Source of the DNA: Candidatus Thorarchaeota archaeon
Lineage (GTDB): Archaea; Asgardarchaeota; Thorarchaeia; Thorarchaeales; Thorarchaeaceae
DNA: 43,509 nucleotides
Direction of reading: 5' to 3'
Assembly (NCBI GenBank): GCA_016839275.1
Contig: JAEOUM010000114.1
Coordinates: 1 to 43,509 of the forward strand
Shown: piece after piece, positions 38,314 to 43,509 of the stretch
How positions within the stretch are numbered: the stretch's first letter is position 1
How the letters are laid out: each line of letters starts with the position of its first letter
Notes under the pieces: generated by a model
The model's input: the letters and a program-made list of their open reading frames with translations, nothing else
Told to the model about the DNA's origin: nothing
Database searches by the model: none
Translations under genes and position numbers: made by a program

Positions 38314-38395
38314 GATTCAACACCATTCCTATATTATTCCACTGAATCCCTTGGCAGCTCTCTTTTAAGCAAAGCGGTGGGTCGTTTATGAATCA

Positions 38396-38965
38396 CTAGG
38401 TCTGAGGTGTCATGACTTGGGTGCCCATGATTCTTTGAAGAATGCTAGAGAGGCCAAGGCCTACGATGAAGTAGAAGATGTAATATGTCAGACCAAAGCC
38501 TGCTTCGGTAGCTCTACCGCCCATACCTACTAGAAATGGCAGCACTTTCTGCAGATTGAATGGTATTACCGCAACTATCTGTTCTGTGCCGTCTATTGTA
38601 TAAAAGCCTCTAAGTATTGTGAAGATAAGCATGAATGGAATGAGAAATATCAGAGATGGCTTACATCGAGAGCTCAACTGCTCGCGTTGGATTCTGTCAA
38701 TGTATGCCTTTCTTCTTTTTACTTTCTTGAGTAGTTTTTCGTTCTGGGTTCTCTTCGCCTCCTTCTCCATCTCTTGGTACTGCTTGATTTCCAGCTGTTG
38801 GCGTTGAAGTCGTCGCATATCAGAGAACCGTCTCATTGCTAAGTTACTCAATGTCGATACAACGACTGACACAATCATAATGAATAACCCAGAAAAGGGT
38901 GGCTTCTGGAACAGCTGAAATGTCGTTGCAAACCATATTGCAAAGTCCGTGAAGAGATCCTGCAC
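38396..38965 (-). CDS. DUF106/EMC3-TMCO1-like Oxa1-superfamily membrane protein
   Basis: N-terminal TM, coiled RRFSDMRRLQRQQLEIKQYQEMEKEAKRTQNEKLLKKVKRRKAYIDRIQREQLSSRCKPSLIFLIPFMLIFTIL; between adk and eL34 as in other archaea. Confidence 0.9.
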   Translation of the reverse strand: MQDLFTDFAIWFATTFQLFQKPPFSGLFIMIVSVVVSTLSNLAMRRFSDMRRLQRQQLEIKQYQEMEKEAKRTQNEKLLKKVKRRKAYIDRIQREQLSSRCKPSLIFLIPFMLIFTILRGFYTIDGTEQIVAVIPFNLQKVLPFLVGMGGRATEAGFGLTYYIFYFIVGLGLSSILQRIMGTQVMTPQT

Positions 38966-38971
38966 CTGTTT

Positions 38972-39562
38972 CTACTCCATTAACGTCTGAGCCAATTCAG
39001 CAGCGGCTTCTTCAACTTTACCCTCTCGGTTCATGATTCTCCTTACCGTGGCTCCGGTGAGGGTTCCTACTGAAATGGCTGCTGCCCTACACATCTCTTG
39101 ATGTATTTGAATATCACTGATTGCTTGAGAATCACGAGTCCGTGTTTCATCACTACTTCTTCGACCCGCTATCTTCTCGGAGTCGGCCTCGATAAGTACC
39201 ACAGTCTTTGGCTGGATTGCTCGCACCACCCACTCAGGAAGACCAATCAGGTACCCATTATTCGTCTGGATGAGGGTATGAGTGTCCACAATCACTTTGG
39301 CTTTTCGAGCCTTCTCGGCTATTGCTTGTCCAGCAAGCCTCTGGTTATCCCGTTGCTGAGAAGTAGGCATTTTTCTCATCTCATCACGATTTTTGACTTG
39401 ACCTGCCTTTGATGCCACTTCAAACATCTCTGTACCAAAGTTCAAGACTAGCACGTCTTCGCCATGTTTTTGCTTGCAAATTTCCACAGCAGTATTGATC
39501 ACAGTTGTCTTTCCGACACCTGGAATACCAGTCACAATGACAACATTTCTTGACTCACTCAT
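38972..39562 (-). CDS. adkA: Archaeal adenylate kinase
   Basis: NVVIVTGIPGVGKTTVINTAVEICKQKHGEDVLVLNFGTEMFEVA...DTHTLIQTNNGYLIGLP. Confidence 0.96.
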   Translation of the reverse strand: MSESRNVVIVTGIPGVGKTTVINTAVEICKQKHGEDVLVLNFGTEMFEVASKAGQVKNRDEMRKMPTSQQRDNQRLAGQAIAEKARKAKVIVDTHTLIQTNNGYLIGLPEWVVRAIQPKTVVLIEADSEKIAGRRSSDETRTRDSQAISDIQIHQEMCRAAAISVGTLTGATVRRIMNREGKVEEAAAELAQTLME

Positions 39563-39654
39563 CGAGTGGACTCACCTTCGACTCAGAAATTGACGGCACG
39601 GTCGAATGAGGTGGTTATAATTCCTTCTATGCATCTTAAGCAAGGCTTACAGTA

Positions 39655-40593
39655 CTATCCAAAGAAACGCTTGAGCATTCTGCATATAACAAGTCCAACC
39701 CAGAAACTAGTATTCTTGTCTCCTGCTCCCTTAAGAAGATACAAATTCCAGCTCCCGTCGCTCTTCTGTTGACTCACAAACCAATCTATTGCATCTCTTA
39801 TATTCTGCTGATCTGCAGAGAATCCTAATCTCGAAAGAGTGTCCAACACAGATAAGACATCACTAAACCAGAATGGGAATGTGATTCTAGTCCAGTATTC
39901 AGGTGCTTTTCTGTCCGTGTAATTATCTGCCTTGAATATCTGGGTAGTAAGTCTCTCACCAGCCAGCAAAACATCTGCATGACGGTTGTATTTAGGATGG
40001 ACTGCAAAAGATCTTAGAACCACACCGGTGATCATTTGCGAGAAGCGTTTCTCTCTCCTTGGCTGCACAGGTTCTGTCAGTTTTATTACCTCTCCCCACC
40101 TCAGATGTTCAGTACGAAGAGGCACTGTCCATCCTCCATCATCTTGGCGAATGGAGAGTAACCATTGAAGGCCTCGCTCTATAGGTTCGTCATCAATAAA
40201 TCCTGCTTTAATCAAAATCTCAAGATACGCAGCAGTATAGTTTGGACTGTACTGATTTCGATAGATACCTCTGAAGTCGCCTTCCTCGGTCTGACAACTT
40301 AAAAGGAAATTTGCAGCTTTCTGCACTGCGGGATGGTTTCTATTCAGGAGATACTTCTCAACAAGTATACCAAGCTGCCGGAAGGTTTCAAGTTGTTTGT
40401 ATCCTGAAACTTCGATTGGGTCTGTCTTCTTCTTAGGATATTTCCAAGAGCCATCCTCTTGTTGCTTTCTAAGGATTCTTTGCACGGATTGCAGATTCCA
40501 GAGGGAAGTAACTGGACCTGGATCTACTCCTCGAAGGTCTCGTAACACCTGATATTGAAGAGCATCGTTATCAACGCCCTCGAATTGCGGCAA
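39655..40593 (-). CDS. Prenyltransferase/squalene-cyclase-like alpha/alpha toroid protein
   Basis: Repeated QxxDGSW/QxxDGGW motifs: RKQQEDGSWKYP, CQTEEGDFRGIY, IRQDDGGWTVPL, QQKSDGSWNLYL. Confidence 0.85.
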   Translation of the reverse strand: MPQFEGVDNDALQYQVLRDLRGVDPGPVTSLWNLQSVQRILRKQQEDGSWKYPKKKTDPIEVSGYKQLETFRQLGILVEKYLLNRNHPAVQKAANFLLSCQTEEGDFRGIYRNQYSPNYTAAYLEILIKAGFIDDEPIERGLQWLLSIRQDDGGWTVPLRTEHLRWGEVIKLTEPVQPRREKRFSQMITGVVLRSFAVHPKYNRHADVLLAGERLTTQIFKADNYTDRKAPEYWTRITFPFWFSDVLSVLDTLSRLGFSADQQNIRDAIDWFVSQQKSDGSWNLYLLKGAGDKNTSFWVGLVICRMLKRFFG

Positions 40594-40665
40594 TGGATCG
40601 TACTTCAGACGGTTACGCCATTTCGTATGGAAAACCTCCTTGTCATCATGTGCGCTTTCCAGTTA

Positions 40666-41742
40666 TCACTTATCGCTCGAAGTAAAGGCATATGCAATAT
40701 TGGCTCCAGTTTGTACTGCCTGCAGACTGCCTGGTGTGCCCAAGATATCTCCGCATGGGTATGCCCAAATATATCCATTAACCGGGCTTTTCACTTGCTC
40801 AAGGACATCGCCATAGAGGTCATAGATCTCTGCAAATATGTCTCCTCTCTTCAGAAACGCACCTGGTGCCTTCTTGAATCGAATGAGCCCGCCTCTATTC
40901 GCTCTTACAATCCCATGAAAGGTACAAACACCGGGTATGATGGTTATGCCCTTCTGTTTCTCAATACTGCCATCGATCATATCGAACTCTTTCATGATAT
41001 TAAGAACCCCCCTGATACCTACCGTTGTTGAGGGCTCTGATATCCAGCGACCGTCGATGAGTTCAATCAGTATGTCTGGAACGCTGTTCTTGACAGCCAA
41101 ATTTGCGAGGGTGTCCGGTGCCTTCTCTTTGAGGGGTACGCTCTCAACGACATTTGTCACACCGAACGCTTTGGCCATTCTCTCAAGGCTTTCTCTTGTC
41201 GATGGATTCCCAATATTAATCTCAGTGAAGAAGAGCGAGTCCGGTCTCACATTACAATGTATATTGACGACCATGTCTGCCTTGCTCCATGCTTCCTCCC
41301 ACAGAGCGTGGGCCAATCTTTCTGTTGCCGTTCCAGAGGGCTGGTCTGCAGTCAGAGGACTTGCACTTCCTCCACCCCCCAGGTCAAGATTGTCTATCCA
41401 CGAGAGATACTGGTGGTGCATGAAGGCAAGCGGATTTTCAACTGGGATTCCTATTATTGCTCCTCGCAGGCTTTTTGGATTGACTCGCTCTCGCATTATT
41501 TTGAGAATGACCTCGATTCCCTGTATCTCAATACCATGCTGCGTTGACACCATGAGCAGAGTAGGCCCGTCCTTCTCTCCATTCATCACCAAGACGGGAA
41601 TATCAATGGAAGTGGTTGTGTTGAGCTCGATTCCTTTGATGACACCCTTCTTGAGTTCGCCTCTTTTCGCAGTTGCTGTTCCTACTGTGAGACTCGTTGG
41701 CAATTCTCTAACCTCATTGTGAACATATACAGAGGCTCCCAT
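40666..41742 (-). CDS. Succinylglutamate desuccinylase/aspartoacylase family protein
   Basis: IPVLVMNGEKDGPTLLMVSTQHGIEIQGIEVILKIM...AIIGIPVENPLAF, VVNIHCN, FVESVPLKE-like region and C-terminal GVCTFHGIVRANRGGLIRFKKAPGAFLKRGDIFAEIYDLYGDVLEQVKSPVNGYIW. Confidence 0.9.
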   Translation of the reverse strand: MGASVYVHNEVRELPTSLTVGTATAKRGELKKGVIKGIELNTTTSIDIPVLVMNGEKDGPTLLMVSTQHGIEIQGIEVILKIMRERVNPKSLRGAIIGIPVENPLAFMHHQYLSWIDNLDLGGGGSASPLTADQPSGTATERLAHALWEEAWSKADMVVNIHCNVRPDSLFFTEINIGNPSTRESLERMAKAFGVTNVVESVPLKEKAPDTLANLAVKNSVPDILIELIDGRWISEPSTTVGIRGVLNIMKEFDMIDGSIEKQKGITIIPGVCTFHGIVRANRGGLIRFKKAPGAFLKRGDIFAEIYDLYGDVLEQVKSPVNGYIWAYPCGDILGTPGSLQAVQTGANIAYAFTSSDK

Positions 41743-41811
41743 AAATACACCATGGTATGAAGCGTATCAAGAAATGGAAAAGAAAGGGGTCACTGTGGAC
41801 CCCTATTTGTT

Positions 41812-43326
41812 CTACAATATCCCTAACAAACCAGCTACGCCTTCGCCGCCCATCTCGGATAGCTGTGCCTTAGCGATCTGTTCGTAGTATTGTTTTATGA
41901 TCGATACCATCAGTAATATTCCTGTTCCGCTAGCTAGAGCACCCAGAACATCTGCAGTGGCTGCAAGCACTCCGATGAGGAATCCCCCGAGCCCTGCAAC
42001 AACCGGGATGTAGCGCTCAAGTAGCCTCTCCATGACCTTCTCGCTGGTCCTGAAACCAGGGACCATGTACCCTGAGTTGAGTAGTTGTCGAGAGACATCA
42101 CGAGGTGCAATACCTGAGATATCCACCCACACCTTAGAGAAACCCCAACAGAGGAGTATCATGAGGGCGAAATAGATAATCACATGGAGCGCCCAGTCCG
42201 GTTCCGTACTCAGGTTGAATATTCCCTGTGGCGGCGTGATATAGCGTGATAGACCGGAGTCTGCTATCATTCTCCCTGATGCCTCATCCTTATGGAACGT
42301 ACCTAACCAATTCAGGAAGGGATTATTGTTCTCACTATTGAAAGCTCCCCAGATCATCTGTCCAAAGAACAGGATGTTTGCATAGAGCGCTTGTGCCAAA
42401 ATGACTGGAATATTCGAAGTGTAGAGGAGTTTGATTGGATATCGTGCTTTCATACCCCGATACTTTGCATATTGAAGCGGTATCTCAACGCGTACTGATT
42501 CCATCCAGATGACAGCCCCAAAGATGACAAAGGTGATGATGAGCGAGAAAATACTAGGGGTGTATCCATCCCGCACGAACAGCCATGCCGCATCAACAGG
42601 CTGTCCAGCTGTTGTGCCAATTCCAACCGCTCTCAAGACATTCGAAAGAATTGCAGCGATGACACCCTTCGGTAGTCCTGTGGCTGTTGTTCCATCAGCA
42701 CCGATGTAACCATCTGGACCTGTGCCTTCGACCTGTGTAAAGTCAAGCATGTTCCAAAGGACCTGTCCTGCGACATTAGTCATGATGAAGAGCGAAACAC
42801 CTGATCCAAGACCCCAGCCCTTCTGAACAAGTTCGTCCATGAGGATTACAATGATTCCTGACATGAAGAGTTGCAGAAATACTAGCAGGGAGTTCATAGG
42901 CGTTAGTTGCCCATATGCTTGACCCGAGATATATGCAATTGCTTGGAATCCGGTCATGAACAGAGCCAGTACTTTCTGACCTCCGGTAAAGAGAGCTCTG
43001 TCCTCTGGGTCTCCAAAATCCACATTGATAATCTTTGAGCCAGATAATAGCTGCATGACCAGACCTGCAGTGACTATTGGTCCTATTCCTAGCTCCATCA
43101 ATGTGCCCCTTGTGGATGCGAGAATGACTCGCATTGCCCATAGATAATCTGTCCCTACTGTCCTATCCACGCCATACAATGGCAAGTGCGACATGATAAG
43201 GAAGATAATGAGCACTATAGCAGTCCAAACGATTTTCTCTCTAAAAGAGACCTCTCTGTCAGGCGCCTTTACTTCAGGCATTATCCTGACAAATGGTGAT
43301 AGAGCTTTGAGAAATGTGCTAGGCAT
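41812..43326 (-). CDS. secY: Protein translocase SecY/Sec61-alpha
   Basis: FREKIVWTAIVLIIFLIMSHLPLYGV, LMELGIGPIVTAGLVMQLLSGSKIINVDFGDPEDRALFTGGQK, GWGLGSGVSLFI, YPIKLLYTSNIPVILAQAL. Confidence 0.98.
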   Translation of the reverse strand: MPSTFLKALSPFVRIMPEVKAPDREVSFREKIVWTAIVLIIFLIMSHLPLYGVDRTVGTDYLWAMRVILASTRGTLMELGIGPIVTAGLVMQLLSGSKIINVDFGDPEDRALFTGGQKVLALFMTGFQAIAYISGQAYGQLTPMNSLLVFLQLFMSGIIVILMDELVQKGWGLGSGVSLFIMTNVAGQVLWNMLDFTQVEGTGPDGYIGADGTTATGLPKGVIAAILSNVLRAVGIGTTAGQPVDAAWLFVRDGYTPSIFSLIITFVIFGAVIWMESVRVEIPLQYAKYRGMKARYPIKLLYTSNIPVILAQALYANILFFGQMIWGAFNSENNNPFLNWLGTFHKDEASGRMIADSGLSRYITPPQGIFNLSTEPDWALHVIIYFALMILLCWGFSKVWVDISGIAPRDVSRQLLNSGYMVPGFRTSEKVMERLLERYIPVVAGLGGFLIGVLAATADVLGALASGTGILLMVSIIKQYYEQIAKAQLSEMGGEGVAGLLGIL

Positions 43327-43407
43327 TCATATCTTGCCTCCTGCAGGTACTTTTCGGCTCCAGCAGACCTATACCTTTAAAGATAGTGGTCGGCTAGAAC
43401 TTGTACT

Positions 43408-43509
43408 CTACTCTTCTGGTAGATCAAGGGTTCCGCCTGCACCAGTGAGCTTTTCTCTAGCCCGTGATGTGATTGACTTAACACCTGTCAAGTTCAACTT
43501 GCGGCTGAC
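43408..43509 (-). CDS. rpl15: Ribosomal protein uL15, C-terminal fragment (truncated by window edge)
   Basis: Minus-strand translation VSRKLNLTGVKSITSRAREKLTGAGGTLDLPEE-stop matches the uL15 C-terminus; located upstream of secY as in archaeal operons. Confidence 0.75.
   Translation of the reverse strand, partial: VSRKLNLTGVKSITSRAREKLTGAGGTLDLPEE

Noticed and set aside
40937-41722. 261-aa plus-strand ORF
   Set aside because: Lies opposite the clearly recognisable desuccinylase/aspartoacylase family gene and has no protein-like motifs.
1-43509. CRISPR array, transposon terminal inverted repeats, integrase or transposase genes
   Set aside because: No regularly spaced short repeats and no transposase/integrase motifs were seen. 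The absence of an integrase is a weakness of the attachment-site hypothesis for the actin tails.

Overview
This 43.5-kb window looks like Asgard-archaeal chromosome, most consistent with a Thorarchaeota-like lineage. It encodes a eukaryote-like actin (5' truncated by the window edge), a two-domain gelsolin-like protein, an Arf-like small GTPase with an N-terminal longin-like extension, an NYN nuclease with apparent LOTUS domains, and a rearranged ribosomal/secY block: uL15-secY...adk-DUF106/EMC3-eL34-cmk-eL14-cbf5 on the minus strand and uS13-uS4-uS11 on the plus strand. RNA genes found by eye are RNase P RNA (minus strand, about 35645-35997) and a tRNA-Ser(GGA) (minus strand, 28289-28436) that appears to carry two introns, one canonical at 37/38 and one in the T-stem. 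The most unusual structure is at 894-2735. The last ~55 bp of the actin gene (…[15 protein letters not shown]-stop) plus a downstream hairpin/T-tract recurs twice without the rest of actin. The first extra copy is 54/55 identical and the second 46/55, both share the same left boundary, and each abuts the 3' end of a minus-strand gene. This could be an integration/attachment-site-like cassette array, the scars of collapsed actin paralogs, or a mobile 3'-end/terminator module. Other notable points are an MCM-like protein with no visible Walker A, a tiaS gene split by an in-frame TAA, a switch-I Thr-to-Ala difference in the Arf-like GTPase, and the inversion of the S13-S4-S11 block relative to cbf5. 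No CRISPR array, rRNA, transposase or integrase was seen. All family calls are by-eye motif recognition without database searches.
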